Assembly: GCF_000144605.1 (NCBI RefSeq)
Contig: NC_014375.1
Coordinates: 1,240,001 to 1,304,000 of the forward strand
Length of the DNA stretch: 64,000 nucleotides
Source of the DNA: Brevundimonas subvibrioides ATCC 15264
Lineage (GTDB): Bacteria; Pseudomonadota; Alphaproteobacteria; Caulobacterales; Caulobacteraceae
Direction: 5' to 3'
The notes beneath the pieces were generated by a model. The model ran no database searches, had not been told where the DNA came from, and was given only the letters and a program-made list of their open reading frames with translations. Shown here piece after piece: positions 1-6,975 of this stretch. Position numbers and translations under genes: made by a program. Numbering within the stretch: position 1 is the stretch's first letter; every line of letters starts with the position of its first letter.

Positions 1-256
1 CGTCAGCGAAGGCGCTTCGCACCGACAACACCCACTCCTCTGATGTATCCACCGCAAGCACCAGGGCATCGGTGTTTGACAAGACCCATCGGCTGGAAGC
101 GCCCATGCCGTACTCGCCGTAGACCCTCGATCTGCTGGCCTCGCGTCTGAACATCTCGTCCGACCCATCGAACAGCGACGCGGGCTTAGCCGGCGACACC
201 AGTTTTCGGGCGGCCTTCGCCAAGATAGGCGGGAGGAAATCCGAAGCTGCGACCAT
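1..256 (-). CDS. Methyltransferase-like protein, 5' part only
   Basis: An open frame runs from an ATG at 256 off the left window edge, giving 85 residues without a stop. The stretch VYGEYGMGAS followed by a run ending LAVDTSEEWV resembles motif I and the following acidic strand of class I SAM-dependent methyltransferases of the FkbM-like kind (E-Y/F-G-x-G-x-S, then a V-D/E strand). The substrate cannot be told from this fragment. The start is the first in-frame ATG; no strong Shine-Dalgarno is visible, so an upstream start is possible. The assignment is a family guess from one motif. Confidence 0.45.
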   Translation of the reverse strand, partial: MVAASDFLPPILAKAARKLVSPAKPASLFDGSDEMFRREASRSRVYGEYGMGASSRWVLSNTDALVLAVDTSEEWVLSVRSAFAD

Positions 257-359
257 ATCCGCGTTCCCCGAGGCTCTGCGCCATTGGGAAGTTCGTAGCC
301 AGCAAGTCAAGACTTTCACCCCTTGGCGAGAGCCTACTTTGCCCCCCCACGCCCCTGCA

Positions 360-539
360 TCAGTCCGGTAACCTGGCCTCGATCTTCCGGCGATGCTGGG
401 CGCGCGCGGGGCGCTGTCGCCTGGCGCGACGGTGCCACCATTTCTTGAGTTTGCGTCTCAGGCGGAACCGGGCGTCGAGATCCCAGCCGGCCAGCCCCAC
501 GCCAACGGCGACGATCAGAAGGCAGGTCAGCGTCAGCAT
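360..539 (-). CDS. Small basic membrane protein, copy A (59 aa)
   Basis: This short gene encodes an N-terminal hydrophobic helix (about residues 2-18) followed by W-x-LD and a strongly basic tail (RRKLKKWWHRRARRQR). It matches copy B (773-952) along its whole length: same size, same LDARF at the membrane exit and same terminal PD. It also resembles the shorter copy C (1051-1194). Conservation between copies, mostly at the protein level, argues that it is translated. Predicted topology is one inner-membrane span with a cytoplasmic cationic tail. The function is unknown. The Shine-Dalgarno is weak. Confidence 0.55.
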   Translation of the reverse strand: MLTLTCLLIVAVGVGLAGWDLDARFRLRRKLKKWWHRRARRQRPARAQHRRKIEARLPD

Positions 540-593
540 GAGGCGAGCCCAAGCCGCCGCGGGGCGCGCGCCATGGTCATGACCGGTGCCACC

Positions 594-716
594 CTAGCTT
601 CGCAAGGCGGCGAAGATGACGAAGGCGGCGACAGGCATGGCGACGACCAGGAGGCGTCGTGCCCGGTGCGCAGCATGGATAACCTGGCCAAACATCTTCA
701 CCCCCCGGTCCGACAT
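594..716 (-). CDS. Small one-span membrane peptide (40 aa)
   Basis: It lies between paralogous small genes A and B on the same strand. The ATG at 716 is in a GGGGGGTGAAG context, and a second ATG three codons from a GTGAAG core (MFGQV) is an alternative start. The product has a basic N-terminal half (HAAHRARR) and a C-terminal hydrophobic helix (LLVVAMPVAAFVIFAAL). That is the opposite arrangement to its neighbours. No family is recognised. It may be a small regulatory or stress membrane peptide; that is inference from size and composition only. Confidence 0.4.
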   Translation of the reverse strand: MSDRGVKMFGQVIHAAHRARRLLVVAMPVAAFVIFAALRS

Positions 717-772
717 TGGAACGACGTCGCGGGGGGGGCGGTCGCCTCATGCGGATCGCACAGGCCGCTGCG

Positions 773-952
773 TCAGTCGGGTGCCCGGGGGGCGAGCTTG
801 CGGTGGCGCTGTTCGCGCGCGTTCCGCTGTCGCCAGAAGCGACGGTGCCGCCATTTCCTGAGCCTGTGTCCCAGGTGAAACCGGGCGTCGAGACCCCAGT
901 AGGCCAGCAGGAGGCCACCGGCGGCGATCAGAATACAGGTCAGCTTCAGCAT
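773..952 (-). CDS. Small basic membrane protein, copy B (59 aa)
   Basis: Paralogue of copy A. The N-terminal helix LTCILIAAGGLLLAYWG is followed by LDARF and a tail rich in Arg, Lys and His (LRKWRHRRFWRQR). The two genes are clearly related at DNA level around 400-540 and 820-950, but the differences largely keep the reading frame. An AGG lies eight bases before the ATG. No enzymatic residues are apparent. Role unknown; likely an inner-membrane microprotein. Confidence 0.55.
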   Translation of the reverse strand: MLKLTCILIAAGGLLLAYWGLDARFHLGHRLRKWRHRRFWRQRNAREQRHRKLAPRAPD

Positions 953-1050
953 AAGGCGAACCTACACCGCCGCCGCAGGCGCGCCAGCCCACGCCCTATT
1001 CGGGGGAAGGAAGACGCCTCAGGCGGCGATCCGCGACATCGGGGCCTGGA

Positions 1051-1194
1051 TCATGTCTCCCAACTCCGGGCCTTGCGCCGTTTGCGCCGGAACAGTCGGC
1101 GCAGTCGGTCCGAGAGGTTCAGCCATTCGTCGAGGCCCATCCAAGCCAACGACATGGCGATCACGGCACAGAGGCCGAGCGCAGCGTACAGCAT
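1051..1194 (-). CDS. Small basic membrane protein, copy C (47 aa)
   Basis: Third and most divergent member of the group. The helix LYAALGLCAVIAMSLAW is followed by MGLDEWLNLSDRLRRLF and a cationic tail RRKRRKARSWET. It shares W-x(1,2)-LD, then L-x-x-R/K-L-R/K-R/K with copies A and B. AGGA lies eight bases upstream of the ATG. It is divergent from the GTA portal gene, so 1195-1356 must hold promoters for both directions. Confidence 0.5.
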   Translation of the reverse strand: MLYAALGLCAVIAMSLAWMGLDEWLNLSDRLRRLFRRKRRKARSWET

Positions 1195-1356
1195 ATGAGA
1201 GATCCTGCGGCTGGGGAGAGCCGCCTGTATTATGCCACGTCAGGCGCCGAAATTCACGTCCCACCCTGGATCAAATGCGGGCCGTCACCCCAAGCCCCCG
1301 ATCCGGAGGCGGGGAGGCCGGCCGGGCGACCGGCTCGATTTCACAAGGATACGATC
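1195..1356. promoter_or_regulatory. Divergent spacer upstream of the GTA cluster
   Basis: This 162-bp stretch separates small membrane gene C (minus) from the GTA portal (plus). It holds a compact hairpin at 1207-1224 (GCGGCT, six-base loop, AGCCGC) and a GC-rich dyad near 1300-1340. No convincing -35/-10 pair was found. It is the only place a promoter for the head genes could lie if the portal is the first gene of its transcript. Confidence 0.3.
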
Positions 1357-2526
1357 ATGAACTGGCAGGATCGGCTGTTCGGCCGGCGAACCCCTGTGTC
1401 CGAGACCAAGGACAGCCGCGCGGGGCCGCTGATCGCCCTGACGGCGGCGGGGCGACCGCGGTGGACGCCGCGGGACTATGGCAACCTGGCGCGCGAGGGG
1501 TTCGCGCGGAACGCGGTGGCCTATCGCTGCGTGCGGATGATCGCCGAGGCCTGCGCGGCGACGCCCCTGGCGGTGTTCGCGGGCGGGGTCCGCGCCGACG
1601 ACCATCCGGTGGCCCGTCTGCTGCGCCGGCCCAATCCCGAACAGTCGGGGGCCGAGTGGCTGGAGGGGCTGTACGGGGCGCTGCAGACGGCGGGCAACGC
1701 CTATGTCGAGGCGGTCAGCCCGGATCGGGGGGACGAGGCCGGGCCCGGGGAGCTGTGGTCGCTGCGGCCCGATCGGGTGCAGGTGGTGCCCGGGCGGGCG
1801 GGGTGGCCCGAAGCCTATGAGTATTCCGTCGGCGGTCGCTCGGTGCGGATCGGGCGCGAGGCCGACGGCTGGATGCCGGTGATGCAGCTGAAGCTGTGGA
1901 ACCCGACCGACGACCACTACGGGTTTTCGCCCCTCGAGGCGGCGGCTGCGGCCATCGACGTGCACAATGCCTCGGGGGCCTGGAACAAGGCGCTGCTGGA
2001 CAATGCGGCCCGGCCCTCGGGCGCGCTGGTGTTCAGGGGCGTGGACGGGGAGCGGCTGACCGAGGCGCAGTTCGCCCTGCTGAAGGCCGAGCTGGGCGAG
2101 GCGCATGCGGGGGCGGGGAACGCTGGACGGCCCATGGTGCTGGAGGGCGGGCTGGACTGGAAGCCGATGTCGATGAGCCCGGCGGACATGGACTTCATCG
2201 CCGGGAAGCATGCGGCGGCGCGCGAGATCGCCCTGGCCTTCGGGGTGCCGCCGCAGCTGCTGGGGATCCCCGGCGACGCGACCTACGCCAACTATCGCGA
2301 GGCCAATGCCGCCTTCTGGCGCGGGACGGTGGTGCCGCTGGCCCGAAAGACGGCCGGGGCGCTGGGCGGCTGGCTGGGCGGGCGGTTCGCGGACGTGCGG
2401 ATCGAGCCGGACCTGGACGCGGTGCCGGCCCTGCAGCCCGAGCGCGACGCCCTGTGGGCACGGCTGTCCGGGGCGGGGTTCCTGACCGACGAGGAACGGC
2501 GGCGGATGGCAGGGGTGGGGGCGTGA
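1357..2526 (+). CDS. GTA portal protein (g3 type)
   Basis: HK97-family portal, 389 aa, forming the dodecameric DNA entry ring of the GTA head. Typical features are the YRCVRMIAEACAATPLAVF helix near residue 50, the PEQSGAEWLEGLYGALQTAGNAY segment near 100, and the late GVPPQLLGIPGDATYANYREA stretch found in phage portals. The ATG at 1357 (MNWQDRLFGRR) was chosen over the longer frame because AAGGA lies seven bases before it and the longer frame adds low-complexity sequence. The stop overlaps the next start (TGATG). No terminase gene precedes it, unlike the Rhodobacter GTA order. Confidence 0.93.
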   Translation: MNWQDRLFGRRTPVSETKDSRAGPLIALTAAGRPRWTPRDYGNLAREGFARNAVAYRCVRMIAEACAATPLAVFAGGVRADDHPVARLLRRPNPEQSGAEWLEGLYGALQTAGNAYVEAVSPDRGDEAGPGELWSLRPDRVQVVPGRAGWPEAYEYSVGGRSVRIGREADGWMPVMQLKLWNPTDDHYGFSPLEAAAAAIDVHNASGAWNKALLDNAARPSGALVFRGVDGERLTEAQFALLKAELGEAHAGAGNAGRPMVLEGGLDWKPMSMSPADMDFIAGKHAAAREIALAFGVPPQLLGIPGDATYANYREANAAFWRGTVVPLARKTAGALGGWLGGRFADVRIEPDLDAVPALQPERDALWARLSGAGFLTDEERRRMAGVGA

Positions 2527-2753
2527 TGGACGATCTGAAGAAGATGGCCGCGGGTCTGGCGGTGGCGCTGGTGGTGCAGACGATCGGCGGGCTGGTCTGG
2601 GCCGGGGGCGCGGCGGCGCGGATCGCGACGCTGGAGGACCGGGTCGGGGAGCAGAGGCTGGTGGCCGAGCGGCTGGCGCGGCTGGAGGAACAGGGCATCG
2701 CCACCCGGGCGGCGGTCGAACGGATCGAGAAGCGGCTGGAGGATAAGACGTGA
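2526..2753 (+). CDS. GTA small membrane/coiled-coil protein (g3.5 position)
   Basis: A 75-aa protein translationally coupled to the portal gene (TGATG) and to the protease (GTGA overlap). Residues 8-28 form a hydrophobic helix (LAVALVVQTIGGLVW). The remainder is charged and heptad-like (LEDRVGEQRLVAERLARLEEQ), suggesting a coiled coil. It sits where Rhodobacter GTA has its small g3.5 gene between portal and protease. Function unknown; membrane anchoring of head assembly is only a guess. Confidence 0.75.
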   Translation: MDDLKKMAAGLAVALVVQTIGGLVWAGGAAARIATLEDRVGEQRLVAERLARLEEQGIATRAAVERIEKRLEDKT

Positions 2754-3208
2754 GGGTCGAGGGTCGAGGGACGAGAGCCGAGGGAAGCAAGGACGAGGAC
2801 GGGTCGCTTTCGACCATGGACCCTCGGCCGTCGACCCTGACCATCCAGGGCTACGCCTCCCTGTGGGGCGTGGCGGACCTGAACGGGGATGTGGTGGCGA
2901 AGGGCGCGTTCGCCGACAGCCTGATGCGGACCGGGGCCGGTGGGGTGGGGATGCTGCACCAGCACGAAAGCCGGGCGGTCGTGGGCGTGTGGGACGAGAT
3001 GGTCGAGGACGACCGCGGCCTGTTCGTGCGGGGCCGGATCGCCGACTGGTCCGCCGAGGCCCGCTATGCCCGGGCGCTGAGCCGGGCCGGGGCGCTGGAC
3101 GGGCTTTCGATCGGCTTCCGGGCGGCGCGGGCCAGGCGGGACGGGCGGCTGCGGGTGCTGTCGGGCGTGGAGCTGTGGGAGGTGTCGCTTGTGACCTTTC
3201 CGGGATAA
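2750..3208 (+). CDS. GTA prohead maturation protease, C-terminally truncated by island insertion
   Basis: HK97-type serine protease (U35, PF04586) that trims the capsid N-terminus. IQGYASLWGVADLNGDVV opens the domain. MLHQHES carries the catalytic His, LDGLSIGF the catalytic Ser, and ELWEVSLVTFP the conserved acidic strand. Translation can start at GTG 2750, overlapping the upstream stop, or at ATG 2816, closer to the domain. The gene breaks at VTFP and then reads G-stop inside element DNA. The missing tail is found at 19761-19814 (VTFPMLPGARFRVVFDH), so only about 13 residues are lost. All catalytic residues remain, so activity may survive. Confidence 0.88.
   Translation: MRVEGRGTRAEGSKDEDGSLSTMDPRPSTLTIQGYASLWGVADLNGDVVAKGAFADSLMRTGAGGVGMLHQHESRAVVGVWDEMVEDDRGLFVRGRIADWSAEARYARALSRAGALDGLSIGFRAARARRDGRLRVLSGVELWEVSLVTFPG
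2752..2845. repeat. Palindromic GGTCGAGGG repeat forming the protease 5' coding region
   Basis: GAGGGTCGAGGGTCGAGGG at the left and its approximate complement around 2818-2845 (ACCCTCGGCCGTCGACCCT) make a long imperfect dyad. It covers the first 20-30 codons of the protease frame that starts at 2750. The translated peptide is low-complexity and unlike a protease N-terminus. This suggests an inserted repetitive element between g3.5 and the protease domain. Confidence 0.5.
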
Positions 3209-3216
3209 TACATTAT
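3183..3216 (+). other. attL of the serine-recombinase island
   Basis: Host side: TGTCGCTT from the protease codons. Shared core: GTGAC at 3191-3195. Element side: CTTTCCGGGA then TAATACA at 3207-3213. The inverted arm TGTATTA occurs about the same distance on the other side of the core in both right-end sites. Joining the element sides recreates a dyad with outer arms TGTATTA/TAATACA, as expected for attP of a large serine recombinase. Confidence 0.8.
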
Positions 3217-3225
3217 CGCGGGGTG

Positions 3226-4929
3226 ATGAGCTCATCTCCGACGGCATTCAGTTATCTGCGGTTCTCCAACCCTACGCAGGCGGCGGGGGACTCGAGGCGT
3301 CGGCAGACCACCGCCGCCGCAGAGTACGCCGCAGCCCACGGCCTGATCCTCGACGACACGATGCGCGACGAAGGCGTCAGCGCATTCAGGGGGCGCCATA
3401 GGGAGGACGGTGCCCTAGGGGCGTTCCTGGCGAAGATCGATGCCGACGAGATCGCTCCCGGCTCCTACCTGTTGATCGACAGCTTCGATCGTTTGACGCG
3501 TGAGCGCGTCACTCGGGCCATCCACCTACTTACGGGTATCATGACGCGAGGCGTCGTCGTGGTGACCCTCAACGATGGCCGGCGCTACGAGGACGCCTCC
3601 GCCGGCCTTATGGAGCTCATGTACGCGCTCATGGAACTTAGTAGGAGCCATGAGGAGAGCCGAGAGAAAGGCCGGAAGGTCGGCGCGGCCCGAGCGCGGG
3701 AGCGTCACCGCGCCCGCGAGGACCTCACGCCGTTCACACCAGTTGGACCACATTGGCTGCGCCTGGAGCCGCTTCGCGACGACGCCGGCCGGCGGGCAGG
3801 TGGTCGCTGGGTCAAGATACCTGAGCGTGTTGCGGTGGTGCAGGAGATATTTGACGCCAAGGAGGAAGGCCTGGGCTATGCCGCCATCTGTCGCCGGCTG
3901 AACTCGCGCGGCGAAACTACACCGCGTCCACGGCGCGATGCAGAGGGCCGTCCGACCAGCATCTGGACCGAGGCCACCGTGGGCGAGTTGATCGCAAGCC
4001 GAACGGTTCTTGGCGAGTATGCGCCACACGTCGGACACCGTAGAGCGGGCCCACGAATTCCAGATGGCGCGCCGATTGCGGGGTTCTACCCGCAGATTAT
4101 CACGCCTGAGCAGTTCGACCGGGTGCACACCGCCATCGCTCTGCGTCAGAACCCGAACGCCAAACCGCGATCATCTGAGTTCCGAAACCTGCTGATTGGC
4201 CACGTTCGTTGTCGTTGTGGCGGAGTTGTCGGCTATCTGGCGTCGGGTCGCCTGCGAGACGGGCAGCGATCCGCCGCACTGCGTTGTCCGAACGTCTATC
4301 GGGGCACTTGCGATAACCGTAGTCGGCTGAACTATGGAAGGGTCGAGGCGGAACTGCTGCCGTTTCTGGCGGGGTTGCCAGCGACTGAGTCATCAGCGCC
4401 CACGGACGCGGCGGTGGCTCTAGCCGTAGCAGAAACCGCTCTTATAGACCTTGAACGCCGGATCGGCCTCCTGGTGGATCACCTAGAAAGCGGACAGGAC
4501 CAGCGAGATAAGAGCGAGAGCGTCGGAGAACGTCTACGCCAGCGCGAGGGCGAGCGGGCTGCGTTGGTTGACAGGATAACGATCCTGAAGGCCGAGGCGG
4601 CGCGCGAGCGGGCTATTGCAGCGGCTCCGGACTGGCGCGCCCGACTGGCGCAGATTGAAGCCCAGATGCAGGCCGCTGAAGGCAGCGCACTATACGAGTT
4701 GCGTTCGCGTCTGAACGTCCTGATCGGACAGGCCGTGCCCGGTGGATTCACCCTGGACGAGGGGTATCTCACGGCTCGTTTCTCAACCACCGATCCTAAA
4801 GGCGGGAAGAGGAAGCCTCTCTACTATGGTGCCGAGGGCGGTCTGATCCGGTGGGAGATGACAGCCGGCGCGCCCGACTTCGGTCAGGTGCGGGTCGCGC
4901 CCGGCAATCTGGTCGCGGTCCAGGGATAG
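3226..4929 (+). CDS. Large serine recombinase (integrase) of the island
   Basis: 567 aa. The N-terminal resolvase domain starts YLRFSNPTQ, with catalytic Ser14 and Arg12; DSFDRLTRERVTRAIHLL is the conserved active-site helix. It is followed by a recombinase domain (about residues 180-310) and a zinc-ribbon-like segment with paired cysteines (VRCRCGG, then LRCPNVYRGTC near 325-365). The C-terminal half contains a coiled coil. The start is 18 bp from the attL break and just after GGGG; GTG at 3223 is an alternative. Position against attL and family membership indicate that it integrated the island into the GTA protease gene. Confidence 0.93.
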   Translation: MSSSPTAFSYLRFSNPTQAAGDSRRRQTTAAAEYAAAHGLILDDTMRDEGVSAFRGRHREDGALGAFLAKIDADEIAPGSYLLIDSFDRLTRERVTRAIHLLTGIMTRGVVVVTLNDGRRYEDASAGLMELMYALMELSRSHEESREKGRKVGAARARERHRAREDLTPFTPVGPHWLRLEPLRDDAGRRAGGRWVKIPERVAVVQEIFDAKEEGLGYAAICRRLNSRGETTPRPRRDAEGRPTSIWTEATVGELIASRTVLGEYAPHVGHRRAGPRIPDGAPIAGFYPQIITPEQFDRVHTAIALRQNPNAKPRSSEFRNLLIGHVRCRCGGVVGYLASGRLRDGQRSAALRCPNVYRGTCDNRSRLNYGRVEAELLPFLAGLPATESSAPTDAAVALAVAETALIDLERRIGLLVDHLESGQDQRDKSESVGERLRQREGERAALVDRITILKAEAARERAIAAAPDWRARLAQIEAQMQAAEGSALYELRSRLNVLIGQAVPGGFTLDEGYLTARFSTTDPKGGKRKPLYYGAEGGLIRWEMTAGAPDFGQVRVAPGNLVAVQG

Positions 4930-5181
4930 CAAAGCATACTTAGCCGATTGGCTGTGTGCCCACTGACCATGCAAAATTAACGCGCCGAACCACGCGGTGG
5001 ATGTTGACAAAGCGGGCTAAAAAGGTTAACACCGACGAGCCTGCGCGTTAACCGCAAGGGCTTAGGCGTAGCTTCCCTTATGAGCCCGTTCTAGCAGGTT
5101 CACCAGATAGCGCAAGCCCATTCCTTTACAAATCCGCCGAGGCTTTCAAGCCGCGCCTACCACTCAGGACAATTCGTCAAC
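4930..5181 (+). promoter_or_regulatory. Promoter/operator region upstream of the small-gene operon
   Basis: 252 bp without a gene. TTGACA at 5004-5009 with TTAACA at 5026-5031 (16-bp spacer) is a possible sigma70 promoter. GGTTAAC at 5024-5030 and GTTAACC at 5047-5053 form a perfect inverted repeat with 16 bp between arms, overlapping the -10. This arrangement suits a repressor site controlling the excision/replication genes that follow. The repressor is not identified. Confidence 0.4.
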
Positions 5182-5541
5182 ATGACTATCAACGACGCCG
5201 AGGCTGCTAGCCTCGCCGCATCAAACCATTTCATGGCCGCTGGCTTCGGCTATGCCGTCAGCGTTGATCTCTCGCGTCGATTTAGCGACGAGGGCGGCAC
5301 GGCGGTTCTCGTCACGGGCGGCGTGCCACTGCTGACCATGCCCAGCGGAACCGGCGTCCGCGACTGGCTGGAAGCGCTGAAGGCCGATCCCACGGCAGAG
5401 CATCTGTTCTCGCCGCCGGCTACGCCGACCCCCGTCGTCGCCAAGGCAAAGGCCCCGGTCGATAAGAGCCTGTCTGCCGATGAGCGTCTGTCGCTGGCGA
5501 ACGGCCACGCCCCGTTCCGCCGCCCGGCTGGCAAGGCCTAA
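5182..5541 (+). CDS. Hypothetical island protein (119 aa)
   Basis: First gene of a tightly packed operon. The N-terminal half is globular with alternating hydrophobics (FGYAVSVDLSRRF, GGTAVLVTGGVPLLTM). The C-terminal third is a Pro/Ala/Lys-rich linker, then SADERLSLANGHAPFRR. No family is recognised. No Shine-Dalgarno is evident, so it may be leaderless from the promoter near 5030. Its place before an AlpA-like gene suggests a regulatory or replication accessory role. Confidence 0.6.
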   Translation: MTINDAEAASLAASNHFMAAGFGYAVSVDLSRRFSDEGGTAVLVTGGVPLLTMPSGTGVRDWLEALKADPTAEHLFSPPATPTPVVAKAKAPVDKSLSADERLSLANGHAPFRRPAGKA

Positions 5542-5544
5542 GCT

Positions 5545-5748
5545 ATGCAGGATCAGCAACTCTGGAAGTTCGAGGACTTCAAAGAGCGCCTGCCGGGGGT
5601 CACTTACAGAACGGTGGTTCGCGAATCCCAGCTTGGCCGTTTTCCGGCGGGGACTCGCTTTTCGAAGTCCTCTCGCATGGTCTGGCCTGCGGCGAAGGTT
5701 CAAGAGCACCTTGACCGCCTGTGGGCACCGCTGGAGGTGCCCGCATGA
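5545..5748 (+). CDS. AlpA/excisionase-like small DNA-binding protein (67 aa)
   Basis: Small protein starting three bases after the previous stop. The layout LWKFEDFKERL, then TYRTVVRESQLGRFP, then SSRMVWPAAKVQEHLDRLW follows the winged-helix MerR/AlpA pattern of excisionases (first helix, recognition helix, wing with arginine before a W-P strand). Such proteins act as directionality factors or as activators of integrase or excision genes. The assignment is by pattern, not by clear signature. The stop overlaps the next start (ATGA). Confidence 0.55.
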   Translation: MQDQQLWKFEDFKERLPGVTYRTVVRESQLGRFPAGTRFSKSSRMVWPAAKVQEHLDRLWAPLEVPA

Positions 5749-5984
5749 GCGGCTCCGTAGGCAAGACCCGCTACGTCGGCCGGATCGAACTGGCAGCGTT
5801 GCTCGCCGCCGCCGGCCTCTCCCCGCAGGAGTGGGCCGCCGAGGCCCCGCCCGCCGTCTACGCATGGCCCGGTGCCCCCAAGTGGAAGCGCGCCGCCGTC
5901 GTCAACATCCTGCGCAAGGCCAAGGCCTCGCGCCAACCCGAAACCCAAGAAGAGACCTCAACGACTAATGACTCCTTCGACTGA
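5745..5984 (+). CDS. Hypothetical island protein (79 aa)
   Basis: Coupled by ATGA overlap to the AlpA-like gene. The sequence has an Ala-rich helical part (RIELAALLAAAGLSPQEW), a proline-rich turn and a basic helix (KWKRAAVVNILRKAKA), with an acidic Thr/Glu tail. Small, helical and basic: possibly nucleic-acid binding. No family is recognised. Its last 17 bases overlap the start of the next gene. Confidence 0.55.
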   Translation: MSGSVGKTRYVGRIELAALLAAAGLSPQEWAAEAPPAVYAWPGAPKWKRAAVVNILRKAKASRQPETQEETSTTNDSFD

Positions 5985-6450
5985 CAACCCTTTGACCCTG
6001 GACGTCGACGGCAAGCTGCCGATGACCTTCACCGCCGCCGCTGGCGCCATCGAAGACGGCATCACGTCTGCGTGGAAGCATCACTGGCATCGCCAATCGC
6101 TGGGCGATCTCAGCGGGCGTTGGCTTGGCGGCCTGTGCTCGCCTGAGCGCCGCCTGGAAGCCCTGATCCAGGTCGCCGACGTGGCCCTGGGCCGTCTTCA
6201 CGTCGGCCTTAGCGTCAGCCTGGATGTGGATGCGGAAGGCCTTCCCCTGGCGATCCTGGTGAGCAACCCGCGCAGCACGGTGGAGATCGCCGTAAGCATG
6301 ACGCCCCGCGCCCTTCGCATCTCCGGTAACGTGACTCCCCTGGAGATCGACAGCGCCGGACGCCGTATCGTTGAGGTTCTCGCCTCCGCGCTCGCCGCCG
6401 TCGTTACCGCCCCGCCGGCGCCTGATCGCCGCACGGGTCCTCGCTCGTGA
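5968..6450 (+). CDS. Hypothetical island protein (160 aa)
   Basis: ATG at 5968 inside the end of the preceding gene, indicating translational coupling. The product is a mixed alpha/beta protein with regular beta stretches (LGRLHVGLSVSLDVD, LPLAILVSN, RALRISGNV) and a C-terminal helix rich in Ala/Val, without membrane segments. No motif is recognised. High third-position GC supports coding. Confidence 0.6.
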   Translation: MTPSTDNPLTLDVDGKLPMTFTAAAGAIEDGITSAWKHHWHRQSLGDLSGRWLGGLCSPERRLEALIQVADVALGRLHVGLSVSLDVDAEGLPLAILVSNPRSTVEIAVSMTPRALRISGNVTPLEIDSAGRRIVEVLASALAAVVTAPPAPDRRTGPRS

Positions 6451-6680
6451 GGACGCGTCGCCTGCCGCCGGGCGTGACCGCTTGCGGCCGTCGCGGATCG
6501 CGCTGGTGCTGGACCTGGCCGGTGCCGGGCGACCGCTCGCCGCCGGTTGCGCCATCGCCGTCGCCCGCGCCGATCATCTCGCCGCCCGTGGCCCCTACCG
6601 GTCGCCCCCTCCCGACGCGCCTAGAGGAGGTCCTGGAGGGCGATGGCTCGTTCCCCATGGCGTGGTGTCGTCTGTGGTAG
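6447..6680 (+). CDS. Possible proline-rich island protein (77 aa)
   Basis: GTG start overlaps the previous stop (GTGA), and third codon positions are strongly G/C, as expected for a coding frame here. The product is low in complexity with repeated S/P/A and a C-terminal EEVLEGDGSF segment. No family is seen. It could be a genuine coupled gene or an accidental open frame. Confidence 0.35.
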   Translation: MRTRRLPPGVTACGRRGSRWCWTWPVPGDRSPPVAPSPSPAPIISPPVAPTGRPLPTRLEEVLEGDGSFPMAWCRLW

Positions 6681-6975
6681 CGGCCGTGGACTACGCCCCG
6701 CTGCCGACCGGACCCTCGCCGATGGCGCCGACGATGTCGTCGCCCTGTGCGTATCGCCGGACGCTGGCGACGCTTGCGGCACCTTCGTCTCTCCGTGGCC
6801 GTCTGCGGGCGTTTGCGATGTCAGGCGGCGGCGGGCGGGCTCCGAACAACTGGAAGCGCCGCGCGTCCGATTCGCCTGCCGCGTTCGCCGCATGGGCGCG
6901 GTCATATCCCCATGCGGACCTCGCGCTGCGCACTGGCGTCAGCACCGGTCTGGTGGTCGTTCAGGCCGACGATGA
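6643..6975 (+). CDS. Doubtful open frame before the primase-polymerase gene
   Basis: The first half (PAADRTLADGADDVVALCVS) looks protein-like with reasonable codon use. The second half overlaps the primase-polymerase frame by 158 bp and looks like its shadow. A shift from this frame to the next within the run GGCGGCGGCGGGCGGGC near 6822-6840 would give the primase-polymerase a longer N-terminus. Either a small overlapping gene or the displaced 5' end of the following gene. Confidence 0.2.
   Translation: MARSPWRGVVCGSGRGLRPAADRTLADGADDVVALCVSPDAGDACGTFVSPWPSAGVCDVRRRRAGSEQLEAPRVRFACRVRRMGAVISPCGPRAAHWRQHRSGGRSGRR

Noticed and set aside
393-1198. Long plus-strand open frames across the small-gene array
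   Set aside because: They are shadows of the minus-strand paralogues; similarity between copies A, B and C is at protein level in the minus frames.
3526-4128. Minus-strand gene inside the large recombinase
   Set aside because: Overlaps the conserved recombinase domain fully and has no recognisable motif.
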